Made by a program: the position numbers and the translations under genes
Shown: in pieces, positions 7,309 through 14,405 of the stretch
How the letters are laid out: every line of letters begins with the position of its first letter
How positions within the stretch are numbered: position 1 is the stretch's first letter
Assembly: GCA_017467965.1 (NCBI GenBank)
Contig: JAFUJZ010000019.1
Location: 1 to 14,594 of the forward strand
Source: Clostridia bacterium
GTDB lineage: Bacteria; Bacillota_A; Clostridia; UMGS1883
DNA length: 14,594 nt
Direction of reading: 5' to 3'
The notes under the pieces: model-generated
What the model was told of the DNA's origin: nothing
Databases searched by the model: none
The model's input: the letters and a program-made list of their open reading frames with translations, nothing else

Positions 7309-10300
7309 ATGAAAAAAGTTTTGAGTTTGGTGTTGGTGCTTGGCTTGATACTCTCATTTGTACCGAGTGTGGGTGCAACATCGAGAGTTATGGATTTAAA
7401 GCTTGACGGAGAGTGGGACTTTAAGTATTACCAAAACGCATCGGATGTGCCCGAGGACGTAACAAAGATTGTGTTTGAAGACAAAATACAGGTTCCCGGC
7501 GCTATGGAATTACAGGGATACGGCTATCCCTCTTACTACTATGAACAAATGGGCGGCTGGGGTCAGCCTGAGGACGACGGCGTGAGAAGTGCCGGAGTTT
7601 ATAAGCTTGATTTTGAAGTGAACGAATGGTACTCGGGTGATGTGAAGCTTGTTTTTGAGAGCTTTATGGATGAAATTGTTTTATACCTTGACGGCAGAAA
7701 AATAGGTGAAAGCAAGAACGGTGCCATAGGTGATGTTTTTGATGTAAATCTTACAGAAGGAAAGCATAGCCTTATCTGTGTCGTAAAAAGAGATAAAAGC
7801 GGCATAAACAAGGCAGATGATTTTGCAACATCTGGTATTGTGGGTAGTGTGGTTTTGGCTCCCTATGGTGAATCAAAGATGTACATAGAGAGAAAAAAAG
7901 TCAAAATTGAGGACGGCAAACTTTTTATTGACGGAAATGAAGTTGTTTTGAAAGGTGTTAAGTATACCGCAACACATCCCGAAAGCGGCAATACTGTAGA
8001 CAGCTTACAGTTGGCATTAGATTTGGAGCTTATAAAAAACTACGGTTTTAACTGTGTATGGACAAGCTGTGCACCCGATGAGTTTTATGAAATTGCGGAA
8101 GAAAAAGGTCTTTATGTAATTGATGAAGCAAATGTTAATCTTGATAATGTTGATCGCGACGGCGTGACTGCCACAAGAAGGATACAGCGCATGGTCGATG
8201 CACATGGTAAATATGGTTCTATAATTATGTGGAGTGTTGGTCATGGTGACGCGTCAAGAGCACAAGATCAGATTCACAATTTGAATAATCTTGACCCCTC
8301 TCGTTATATTGCACAGGAGGTTACATTTGCAGAAGATTTCCAGGTGTTTGGTAACACCGGCGGTATGGAGACTTGGGTAAAGACCTTGGGCGACGGTAAC
8401 GTTGGCGGCTTTGTGGATGAATTTGCAGATAAGGAATTGTACTACACACAGAACGCATACCTTTTTGAAACAAAGGATTCTGTTACCGGCGAAAAGATAA
8501 CAATTGATGGTGAGGTTGAAAACTACAAGGGCACACAGTATTTAGGTGATGCGTCCTTTGTGCGTAACATTGATAAACTTGACAAATACACAATTGTAAC
8601 AGAGGTCGGTGCGGTAGACGGTGACAGAGTTATTTTTGAAAATGACAATGTTAAATTTGAAATCCGTGGCGGCAGAGCAAGATTTAACGTAGGCGATAAG
8701 AGAGCAAGAGCTGATGTTTATGAAGGTAAGATTGCGGCAGTTTACCAAGATGGTGAAATCCAGCTTTTTGTTAACAATGCTTTTGCCGAGAATGCAGAAG
8801 CAAACGCTGAAATTGAAGGAAGCTACAGTGTAGGCGGTGGTGATACTGCTATTAGCTACATTGAGGTTTATAATGACGCTTTAACACTTGACGAGCTTTT
8901 GGAAGGTGCAGACGAAAGTAAATTAATCAGCCATGTGGCATTTGATGATATTAATATTAAAGAAGACAAGAGCTATAAGTTCCTTGCGTACGGAGGTGAC
9001 TTTGGCGACAACCCCAACAGCTACTATAAGTGCCTGACAGGCTTGTTCTCCTCCACACGTGAGCCTCATCCCGAAGCGGAAGCTTTCCGTGTGCTTTTGA
9101 ATGGTGAACTTACAGGTAAGCATGTTTTTACAAGAGAAGCTACTGAATATGCAAAAATACAGCCTGTTGTTTTGGGGGATAAGACAGTATTCAAAGCAGG
9201 CATCGCAGAAATAACAGTTGATTTTGACGGTAAGATAACAAGCATAAAGAAAGACGGAGTTGAGATGCTTACCGATGCAATGTACCCGACGGTGCTTCGT
9301 GAAAATACACTTAGTGAATACGAAATGGGTATTGAAAACTACGAGGGCTGGAGAAGAGGCAAAGCAGAAGTTCGTGATAACACCCTTTATGTTGAGCTTA
9401 TCAGCACTGTTACAAACGGCAAACTGCACCTTGCATATCATATGTATGAAAATGGTGTAATGAATGTATCTATGCAGAGTGAGTTTACAGATGATGCAAC
9501 AAAGCCCACATTTGTTGGCTTCCGCGGTGCAGGTGAATTCAAAACTGTGGAATGGCTTGGCAATGAAGAAAGCAGTTATCCTGACCGTCCTGTTGCGTGG
9601 GATATAGATATGCAGAAAAAAGCTGTATCTGAAATGAGCGACAATTATGCTGTGCCCCAGGAAAGCGGCAATCATTGGACGGTGGATCTTGCGCTTATAA
9701 ATAAAAATGGTACAAATTTTGGATTTAGTTCTGTAAACGGAAAAAGACATTTGCAGTTCCAGGTGCTTGATTATTCACCCGAAGCAATGGCTAAAGCAGA
9801 CCATGACGAGGATATTATGTACGAAGAAAAGGCGTATTTCCGTATTGGCGGTCATATAGCAGGCGTTAGCGATAGTAGCGAATACAAGCTTAATGAAAAC
9901 GTATACGGATTTGACTTTGAAATTAACGCGGCTTTTGGTGAATCACCGAAAATGGAAGTAAGCAGTGTTTATCTTGACAATGAAGTCTACGAGGCATTTG
10001 CAACCGGTGTAAAGAGCTACGTTTATCAGACAAATGAGAAAGTAAATGTAACTGCAGATGGTGCAGAGGTTGTACAGGATGATAAAAAAGCTGTTATAGG
10101 CGACTACACAGTCTACTTTGCACCCGATACGGAATATATGTCCGATATGACGGTAACGGAAAAAACTGCCCAGATTGCACTTGACAGTGACTTTAACGGC
10201 AACGCAATCAATATGCGCGGTAACGGCTACTGGGAGCCTAGTGTAAGCTATGACAAAGGCGTAACAATAAAGAACGGTAGCGTAACCTATGATATTTCAA

Positions 10301-10818
10301 AAATGAACGACCATGTATTTAACGCAGTTATTGGAAAGAACGATTTTGACTGGAGAAAAATGGGCGGCGGCTTTGACAGGAATATGTTTGACGCATCTTG
10401 CTCCGTTACAATCGCTCTTGACGGTGTAGTGGTTGAAGAAATTAAGGACGTTAGCATGAGAAGCGGTAGCCGTGAGGTCAACATTGACGTTTCCGGTGCA
10501 AAGGAAATGACAATTACCGTAACAGGCGGCGGCAGAGCACCGGCATATGAAGATGCGGTTTTGGCTAATGCGGCATTTGTGCCAAACGGTCCTGTGGTTG
10601 TTAATTTTGAAAAGGCAGATGGTAAGGCTAAAATAACCATTCTTAATACAGACGAAGAAAAGGTTGATGTTGTGCTCACTGCCACTGAAAACGGCATTGT
10701 TACAACCCGCATGACAAGTATGGGCAAGGGTCTTTACAGAACAATTGAAATACCTGCCGGAGAAAGTGCTCAAGTTAAGGCATATGTAACAGACCTGGGT
10801 AAAATTAGTTTAGAATAA
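7309..10818 (+). CDS. Large secreted GH2 (LacZ-like) protein with LamG-like insertion and NPCBM-like domain; probable pseudoenzyme
   Basis: This 1169-aa exported protein has a signal peptide (1–23, cleavage after VGA). Domains by eye: GH2 sugar-binding jelly roll (about 28–185), a shortened GH2 barrel (about 195–380), a LamG/concanavalin-like insertion (about 386–535), the barrel-end motif YGGDFGDNPN (561–570), an Ig-like stretch, a Bgal_small-like domain (about 626–875, with EWLG..ESSYPDR), an NPCBM-like domain (about 930–1090) and a C-terminal Ig-like end. The LacZ acid/base motif WSLGNES is WSVGHGD (308–314), so the Glu is Gly313. HEHHP, RCSHYP and IETH equivalents are also lost. About 50 residues are missing between DPSR (329–332) and GGFV (367–369 region). 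It may bind glycans without cleaving them. It follows the PBP gene by 5 bp with aaagga at 7295–7300. Confidence 0.85.
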   Translation: MKKVLSLVLVLGLILSFVPSVGATSRVMDLKLDGEWDFKYYQNASDVPEDVTKIVFEDKIQVPGAMELQGYGYPSYYYEQMGGWGQPEDDGVRSAGVYKLDFEVNEWYSGDVKLVFESFMDEIVLYLDGRKIGESKNGAIGDVFDVNLTEGKHSLICVVKRDKSGINKADDFATSGIVGSVVLAPYGESKMYIERKKVKIEDGKLFIDGNEVVLKGVKYTATHPESGNTVDSLQLALDLELIKNYGFNCVWTSCAPDEFYEIAEEKGLYVIDEANVNLDNVDRDGVTATRRIQRMVDAHGKYGSIIMWSVGHGDASRAQDQIHNLNNLDPSRYIAQEVTFAEDFQVFGNTGGMETWVKTLGDGNVGGFVDEFADKELYYTQNAYLFETKDSVTGEKITIDGEVENYKGTQYLGDASFVRNIDKLDKYTIVTEVGAVDGDRVIFENDNVKFEIRGGRARFNVGDKRARADVYEGKIAAVYQDGEIQLFVNNAFAENAEANAEIEGSYSVGGGDTAISYIEVYNDALTLDELLEGADESKLISHVAFDDINIKEDKSYKFLAYGGDFGDNPNSYYKCLTGLFSSTREPHPEAEAFRVLLNGELTGKHVFTREATEYAKIQPVVLGDKTVFKAGIAEITVDFDGKITSIKKDGVEMLTDAMYPTVLRENTLSEYEMGIENYEGWRRGKAEVRDNTLYVELISTVTNGKLHLAYHMYENGVMNVSMQSEFTDDATKPTFVGFRGAGEFKTVEWLGNEESSYPDRPVAWDIDMQKKAVSEMSDNYAVPQESGNHWTVDLALINKNGTNFGFSSVNGKRHLQFQVLDYSPEAMAKADHDEDIMYEEKAYFRIGGHIAGVSDSSEYKLNENVYGFDFEINAAFGESPKMEVSSVYLDNEVYEAFATGVKSYVYQTNEKVNVTADGAEVVQDDKKAVIGDYTVYFAPDTEYMSDMTVTEKTAQIALDSDFNGNAINMRGNGYWEPSVSYDKGVTIKNGSVTYDISKMNDHVFNAVIGKNDFDWRKMGGGFDRNMFDASCSVTIALDGVVVEEIKDVSMRSGSREVNIDVSGAKEMTITVTGGGRAPAYEDAVLANAAFVPNGPVVVNFEKADGKAKITILNTDEEKVDVVLTATENGIVTTRMTSMGKGLYRTIEIPAGESAQVKAYVTDLGKISLE

Positions 10819-10827
10819 TTTTACAGA

Positions 10828-10937
10828 AGACCACTAACGGGGACATTCCTCACCCAATATAGAAAGATGTGTTTGCACTTTATATATTTAGGGCAGGAGG
10901 TGTGTCCCCGTACCTTTAAAAAATGTTGCAGTGGTCT
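10828..10937. repeat. Nested inverted-repeat element between GH2-like gene and EamA gene
   Basis: An inner pair of 9-bp arms, acggggaca (10837–10845) and tgtccccgt (10903–10911), is a perfect inverted repeat. The sequences just inside (CCT and CCC against GGG and AGG) extend the pairing with small internal loops. An outer 8-bp pair, agaccact (10828–10835) and agtggtct (10930–10937), flanks it asymmetrically. The GC-rich ends stand out in AT-rich surroundings. It could be a MITE-like or REP-like element, or a structured 3' end for the GH2 transcript. It lacks a U-run, so it is not a classic terminator. The gap from 10819 to 10970 holds nothing else I can support apart from the EamA ribosome binding site. 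Confidence 0.55.
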
Positions 10938-10970
10938 CAGATAAAAGCATGCGAATATAAAGGTGATACG

Positions 10971-11837
10971 ATGAACAGTTCAAAATTGAAAATGATAGTA
11001 TCAATGACCATTTTTGGTACTATAGGGATATTTGTTAATTTTATTAATATGCCGAGCAGTGTTATAGCTGTGTGCCGTGGTTTTACGGGTGCGTTATTTT
11101 TGTGCTTGTTTATGCTTTTAACGGGCAAAAAAATAAATTTTTCCGATATCAAGAAAAATTTTGTTAAGCTTGTAATCACAGGATGCTTTATAGGCATTAA
11201 CTGGATATTACTCTTTGAATCCTACAAGTATATCGGTGTGGCAAATGGTACACTCTGCTATTATCTTGAACCTGTTATATTGGTTTTCGGTGCAGCTGTT
11301 TTGTACAAAGAAAAAATAAGTCCCATGAAGGCTGTATGTGTGGCGATTGCTCTTGTAGGCATGGTGTTTGTATCGGGCGTTTTCCCACCCGAGGCGGGGG
11401 CTACGCTCAATCCAGTAGGTATTGCACTGGGGCTTGGTGCGGCACTTTTTTACGCATCGGTTGTGCTTTTAAACCGCGGCATTAAAAATATAGACAGCTT
11501 CAACATGACAATGGTTCAGCTTTTCTTTGCGGCGTTGGTGGCGCTTCCTTACGTATTGGTGACAGAGGATGTGACAAAGCTTAGCTTTGATGTACAAAGC
11601 GTGATACTGCTTTTGGTTGTAGGTATTATACATACGGGCTTTACATATGCACTGTATTTTGACGCTGTAAGAGAGCTCAATAGCCAGAGTGTGGCGATTT
11701 TCTCGTATGTTGACCCTATGGTGGCAATCGTGCTTTCGATGACGCCTCTTTTGGGAGAAGAGCTTACTGTGTGGGGAATACTCGGTGCTGTTATGATACT
11801 TGGGTCAACTCTTGTGAGTGAATTAAAAAAACAATGA
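10971..11837 (+). CDS. EamA/DMT-family transporter
   Basis: A polytopic inner-membrane protein of 288 aa with about ten hydrophobic helices in two tandem EamA halves, the usual 10-TM plan of drug/metabolite transporters. The conserved sequences ESYKYIGVANGTLCYYLEP (end of half one) and YFDAVRELNSQSVAIFSYVDP (half two) are typical of the family, as is the Pro/Gly-rich last helix pair. I chose ATG 10971 because AAAGGTG lies just upstream; a longer in-frame ATG at 10923 sits in the inverted repeat without a ribosome binding site. Substrates in this family include amino acids and metabolites, and none can be assigned here. A terminator follows 5 bp after the stop. No clear promoter was found, so read-through from the GH2 operon is possible. 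Confidence 0.88.
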   Translation: MNSSKLKMIVSMTIFGTIGIFVNFINMPSSVIAVCRGFTGALFLCLFMLLTGKKINFSDIKKNFVKLVITGCFIGINWILLFESYKYIGVANGTLCYYLEPVILVFGAAVLYKEKISPMKAVCVAIALVGMVFVSGVFPPEAGATLNPVGIALGLGAALFYASVVLLNRGIKNIDSFNMTMVQLFFAALVALPYVLVTEDVTKLSFDVQSVILLLVVGIIHTGFTYALYFDAVRELNSQSVAIFSYVDPMVAIVLSMTPLLGEELTVWGILGAVMILGSTLVSELKKQ

Positions 11838-11842
11838 AAAAG

Positions 11843-11865
11843 GGCTGTTGCATTGAGCAACAGCC
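11843..11865. terminator. Bidirectional Rho-independent terminator
   Basis: Perfect 9-bp arms ggctgttgc (11843–11851) and gcaacagcc (11857–11865) with a 5-nt loop are followed by tctttt on the plus strand. On the minus strand they are followed by CTTTTTC. It lies between convergent genes and can end both the EamA transcript and the protease/small-protein transcript. Confidence 0.85.
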
Positions 11866-11876
11866 TCTTTTATATA

Positions 11877-11898
11877 CTGCATCGGATATCCGATGCAG
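11877..11898. repeat. Perfect 22-bp palindrome with no spacer
   Basis: The half-site ctgcatcggat is followed directly by its reverse complement, so all 22 bases are symmetric. It sits 11 bp from the terminator hairpin and 10 bp beyond the stop of the small membrane protein gene. With no loop it suits a dimeric DNA-binding protein or a cruciform better than an RNA hairpin, although as RNA it could still fold with a small loop and stabilise the 3' end. Confidence 0.6.
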
Positions 11899-11908
11899 GG
11901 AAACAGAC

Positions 11909-12166
11909 CTATTTAAGTTTTTTACGCATTCTCTTATATATCAACATAAAGACAAGCGTGGGTATGTTGATTAAAAGAAGCGTAACTATTAATTTGACGA
12001 AATCAAAACTACCGCCTGAAAAGCTTATCGAAAGTATAATAGATGCGATAAATGTAATCGTAGGGATAATGAGGCCTATGTATTTATTTTCAAGCTGTGA
12101 AAAAAGCGTTTGCAGATAACACAGCACTACAAAGCCTATAAGAATAATCAAACTGTAGCGTTCCAT
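11909..12166 (-). CDS. Small three-helix membrane protein, unknown function
   Basis: An 85-aa protein that is mostly hydrophobic, with three likely transmembrane helices at about 5–23, 28–50 and 57–77 and a strongly basic C-terminus (KRMRKKLK) that should stay in the cytosol. I do not recognise the family. The gene is probably real: AAAGGAGG lies 7 nt before the ATG, and this site overlaps the stop region of the upstream protease gene (only 11 bp between genes), so the two are almost certainly co-transcribed. That linkage suggests a role related to the secreted protease, such as a membrane partner, but this is guesswork. Confidence 0.75.
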   Translation of the reverse strand: MERYSLIILIGFVVLCYLQTLFSQLENKYIGLIIPTITFIASIILSISFSGGSFDFVKLIVTLLLINIPTLVFMLIYKRMRKKLK

Positions 12167-12177
12167 TGTTGCCTCCT

Positions 12178-13539
12178 TTAATACTTAAGAGCAGTTATTT
12201 CGCCCGAGTATGGCTCAAGTGAGCCTTTTTTCCATATGTAATATATGTAAGTTTCAAAATCGGATGTGGTAGCGTTAATACCATCCTCTTTAATGTCTAT
12301 CAGCATACCGTCATTATAACGGGCAAAATACGCTACGTAATCGTCCGAAGGGATGCAGTATGCAAAATATGAAGTATCCGATGAAGAGTATACCAGTTTA
12401 TCCGGATTTTTTGTTGCCTGCACATACGTCAAAAGAGCCTGAATATTCAAGCTACCGTGCCCCGAATAGCGATCTGACATACTATTACAGCTCGAATAAA
12501 GAGCGTTTGTAATTTCATCTAAAGTCAAATCAGGATTTAGGCTTTTGGCAAGAGCTGCCGCCGCTACAACGTGAGGCGTTGCAAAGCTTGTGCCGCTCCC
12601 TTGCTCATAGCCGGATATACGTACCGAGTAAATATTTTCGCCCGGTGCCATAATGTCAACATAGTCATTGCGCTGTGAATGGCTTGCACGGTGACCGTCT
12701 GCCTTAATACTGCCAACGCCGATAACGTTGTCGTAGGATGCGGGGTAGTAGAGGGTGTCGCCACTTTGTGCACCGCTGTTGCCAACGGCTGAAATCAAGA
12801 GAACGCCTTTTTCATAAGCATAATCTGACGCCTGTTTGAATACAGTTGAATTCGTTGTGCCGCTCGAAAGATTTATGATATCAACATCATAAGTGTCAAT
12901 AGCTTCGTACACTGCGGCAATAATATCGGAATTCCGTGCTGTTTGCTTACCGTATTCATTAAGATAAAAGCATTTAAAAACGTATATTTCCACATTGGGG
13001 GCAATGCCTGCAACGCCCCATGAGTTGTGAGAAGCTGCAATAATGCCCGTTACCATTGTGCCGTGACCGATTTCGTCATTGCAAAATGTAATCGTACTTG
13101 ATGCAGTTGAGGTATAGTCGTTTGCCTTTATAATATTTTTAGAATTAAAATCGCTTGCGGCATTATAAAGTCCTGAATCAATTACTGCAACCTTGACAGT
13201 ATCACCGAAAACGCCTTTGTTCCATGCAAACGGTGCCGAAATCTGTGTGAGATTGGATTGCTCTGTAAAATATTCATCCTCGGGAGTATAGTCGAAAAGC
13301 TCACTATAACTCATAGGCTCGCAGTATGTTACGATGCCTGCGTCGATAAGATACTGAATATCTGAAAGCGAAGTGGCAGTATATACTCCATGGTCAGCGT
13401 TTACAACCTCAATAGACGTATTATACAGCATGGGGAAATCTTCGTTTGTGGTGAAAATATACTCTTCTGCCGACGCTTGAACATGAAGCATTAATATAAT
13501 AGGTAGAAAATAGAGCAGTTTAAGAAATTTTTTAATCAT
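12178..13539 (-). CDS. Secreted subtilisin-like serine protease (peptidase S8)
   Basis: A 453-aa exported protease. It has a signal peptide (1–24, cleavage after ASA), a short propeptide-like region (about 25–95) and a subtilase domain (about 98–370). The catalytic triad is complete: D121 in VAVIDSGLY, H159 in GHGTMVTG, S318 in GTSFATPHV, with the oxyanion Asn N254 in AVGNSG. A C-terminal stretch of about 80 residues, rich in aromatic and acidic residues, looks like a small beta domain; it has no LPxTG motif or membrane anchor, so the enzyme is probably released. The start has AAGGTG 5–6 nt upstream. A terminator hairpin (13565–13587) lies only 25 bp upstream and I see no convincing promoter between the two. 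The small membrane protein gene follows 11 bp downstream. The substrate is unknown. Confidence 0.92.
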   Translation of the reverse strand: MIKKFLKLLYFLPIILMLHVQASAEEYIFTTNEDFPMLYNTSIEVVNADHGVYTATSLSDIQYLIDAGIVTYCEPMSYSELFDYTPEDEYFTEQSNLTQISAPFAWNKGVFGDTVKVAVIDSGLYNAASDFNSKNIIKANDYTSTASSTITFCNDEIGHGTMVTGIIAASHNSWGVAGIAPNVEIYVFKCFYLNEYGKQTARNSDIIAAVYEAIDTYDVDIINLSSGTTNSTVFKQASDYAYEKGVLLISAVGNSGAQSGDTLYYPASYDNVIGVGSIKADGHRASHSQRNDYVDIMAPGENIYSVRISGYEQGSGTSFATPHVVAAAALAKSLNPDLTLDEITNALYSSCNSMSDRYSGHGSLNIQALLTYVQATKNPDKLVYSSSDTSYFAYCIPSDDYVAYFARYNDGMLIDIKEDGINATTSDFETYIYYIWKKGSLEPYSGEITALKY

Positions 13540-13564
13540 AATAACACCTTGAAGATTAAATTAA

Positions 13565-13587
13565 AAAGTCGGGAAAATCCCGACTTT
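13565..13587 (-). terminator. Terminator of the 97-aa gene, just upstream of the protease gene
   Basis: The arms aaagtcggga (13565–13574) and tcccgacttt (13578–13587) form a 10-bp stem with a 3-nt loop. On the minus strand it continues as CTTTTTAATTT, giving a U-run. It lies 9 bp beyond the stop of the 97-aa gene and 25 bp before the protease start, so it may act as an attenuator for protease expression. Confidence 0.7.
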
Positions 13588-13596
13588 AAAATACAA

Positions 13597-13890
13597 TTAA
13601 CCGTTGGCAAGAGCGTCGGCGAGCCAGAATTCAGCAATGTCAAGTGCTTCAAAAAGACCGCCACGCACAGCTTTCTTATAAACCTTTTCTTTTTCTTTGC
13701 CGGAATTTGTCATAAGCTCGATAGTTACCTTGTCAGCAACTGCCAAGTCTTCCACCTGTTTTGTAGAATTAATTGTAAATAAAATAATGTAACGGTCAGT
13801 GGGATTTCCGTAATATATTTTGTTGCCTGAACGCATAAGCGGTTTATCCTTATATGTGAGGCGTTCTTTAGCTTTTACAGTTTTAGCCAT
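13597..13890 (-). CDS. Conserved-looking small protein of unknown function (97 aa)
   Basis: A soluble 97-aa protein with no signal peptide or membrane helix. It starts basic (MAKTVKAKERLTYKDKP), then has beta-strand-like segments (KIYYGN, RYIILFTI, KVTIELMT), and ends in an amphipathic helix (GGLFEALDIAEFWLADAL). I do not recognise a named family; the pattern suggests a small alpha/beta fold. The start at 13890 is chosen because AAGGAGG (13899–13905) is 8 nt away; the ATG at 13896 is only 2 nt from it, and a longer TTG frame from 13911 would run through the ribosome binding site. It has its own promoter (13922–13950) and terminator. Confidence 0.75.
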   Translation of the reverse strand: MAKTVKAKERLTYKDKPLMRSGNKIYYGNPTDRYIILFTINSTKQVEDLAVADKVTIELMTNSGKEKEKVYKKAVRGGLFEALDIAEFWLADALANG

Positions 13891-13921
13891 AGCCATATCC
13901 TCCTTAAACAATTATGCTATT

Positions 13922-13950
13922 AGTATAACATAATAAACAAAGATAGTAAA
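13922..13950 (-). promoter_or_regulatory. Sigma-A promoter of the 97-aa gene
   Basis: On the minus strand the -35 box TTTACT, a 17-nt spacer and the -10 box TATACT preceded by TGT (extended -10) lie about 32 nt before the start codon. No other candidate gene lies between it and the protease except the 97-aa gene, so it may also feed the protease by read-through. Confidence 0.6.
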
Positions 13951-14007
13951 GCTTTTTTTGCGTTTTACATTTATTTTACACAAAAAATAAATTTTTTGAA
14001 AAAAGTG

Positions 14008-14036
14008 TTGACAAAAGGGGATAAGGGGATTATAAT
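14008..14036 (+). promoter_or_regulatory. Perfect consensus sigma-A promoter of the small lipoprotein gene
   Basis: TTGACA (14008–14013), exactly 17 nt, then TATAAT (14031–14036): both boxes match consensus at every base. This predicts high constitutive transcription. The spacer is purine-rich (aaaggggataaggggat). The lipoprotein start codon is at 14082. Confidence 0.8.
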
Positions 14037-14081
14037 TACAAAGGAAACAGAAATTAAAATCAATGAAGGGAGTTAATAACT

Positions 14082-14267
14082 ATGAAGAAGGTTATCGCAC
14101 TTGCATGCGCAGCAATCCTTGCAGTAGCTTCTCTTGCAGCTTGTGGTTGTGATTCTACAGAAGAAACAACAACAGAAGCAGCTAGCGAAGAAGCTGACCT
14201 AGGAAGCGAAGAAACTACAGAAGTAGCTACAGAAGTTGCTACAGAAGTTGCTACAGACGCTGAATAA
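14082..14267 (+). CDS. Minimal acidic lipoprotein (61 aa)
   Basis: A tiny lipoprotein: basic start MKK, hydrophobic core, and lipobox LAAC with the lipidated cysteine at C21. The mature 41-residue chain is CGCDS followed by a Thr/Glu/Ala tail ending in TEVA repeats. It contains 14 acidic residues, no Lys or Arg, and no folded domain. It resembles the anchor-plus-linker start of larger Clostridial lipoproteins, but it ends in a clean TAA followed by a strong terminator. GGGAG lies about 10 nt upstream of ATG 14082, and the promoter is perfect consensus. So it is either a genuine, highly expressed surface peptide or the remnant of a longer lipoprotein gene. No function can be assigned. Confidence 0.75.
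   Translation: MKKVIALACAAILAVASLAACGCDSTEETTTEAASEEADLGSEETTEVATEVATEVATDAE
14214..14261 (+). repeat. 12-bp tandem repeat (about four units) in the lipoprotein gene
   Basis: Four consecutive 12-bp units related to gctacagaagtt encode a Thr-Glu-Val-Ala repeat. Units two and three are identical, one and four differ at a few bases. Being a multiple of three, copy number can change without breaking the frame, which allows length variation of the tail. Confidence 0.75.
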
Positions 14268-14294
14268 GTTGTTGACGCGAATTATTTACATAAT

Positions 14295-14336
14295 AACAAA
14301 AAACATCCGTTACGAAAGTAACGGATGTTTTTTGTT
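14295..14336. terminator. Strong bidirectional terminator with GAAA tetraloop
   Basis: Perfect 19-bp arms (14295–14313 and 14318–14336) enclose a GAAA tetraloop. The GC core is catccgttac, flanked by A-runs on the left and T-runs on the right, so it works in either direction. It isolates the lipoprotein transcript from the next gene. The rest of the 14268–14472 gap holds only the next promoter and ribosome binding site. Confidence 0.9.
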
Positions 14337-14405
14337 AAAAAATACTACTATGACCCCATATGATGAAATAAATCAATATTTTGTGGTTTTTGTTTGGAAT
14401 AGTTG

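Noticed and set aside
8923..9750. A 275-aa open frame on the minus strand
   Set aside because: It lies wholly inside the GH2-like gene on the opposite strand and has Cys/His/Phe-rich composition typical of shadow frames. No family motif and no ribosome binding site were seen.
10287..10773. Two overlapping minus-strand frames of about 150 aa in the GH2-like gene 3' part
   Set aside because: Both are shadows of the GH2-like coding sequence, with no start signals of their own.
10923..10970. A longer N-terminus for the EamA transporter starting at ATG 10923
   Set aside because: The extra 16 residues are hydrophilic, begin inside the inverted-repeat element and lack a ribosome binding site, while ATG 10971 has AAAGGTG upstream and begins just before the first helix.
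13891..13911. A longer start for the 97-aa protein (TTG at 13911 or ATG at 13896)
   Set aside because: The TTG frame would translate through the AAGGAGG site, and the ATG at 13896 is only 2 nt from it. ATG at 13890 has the normal 8-nt spacing.
14214..14261. The 12-bp repeat block as a CRISPR-like array
   Set aside because: The units are contiguous without spacers and lie in frame inside a coding sequence, so this is a simple tandem repeat.
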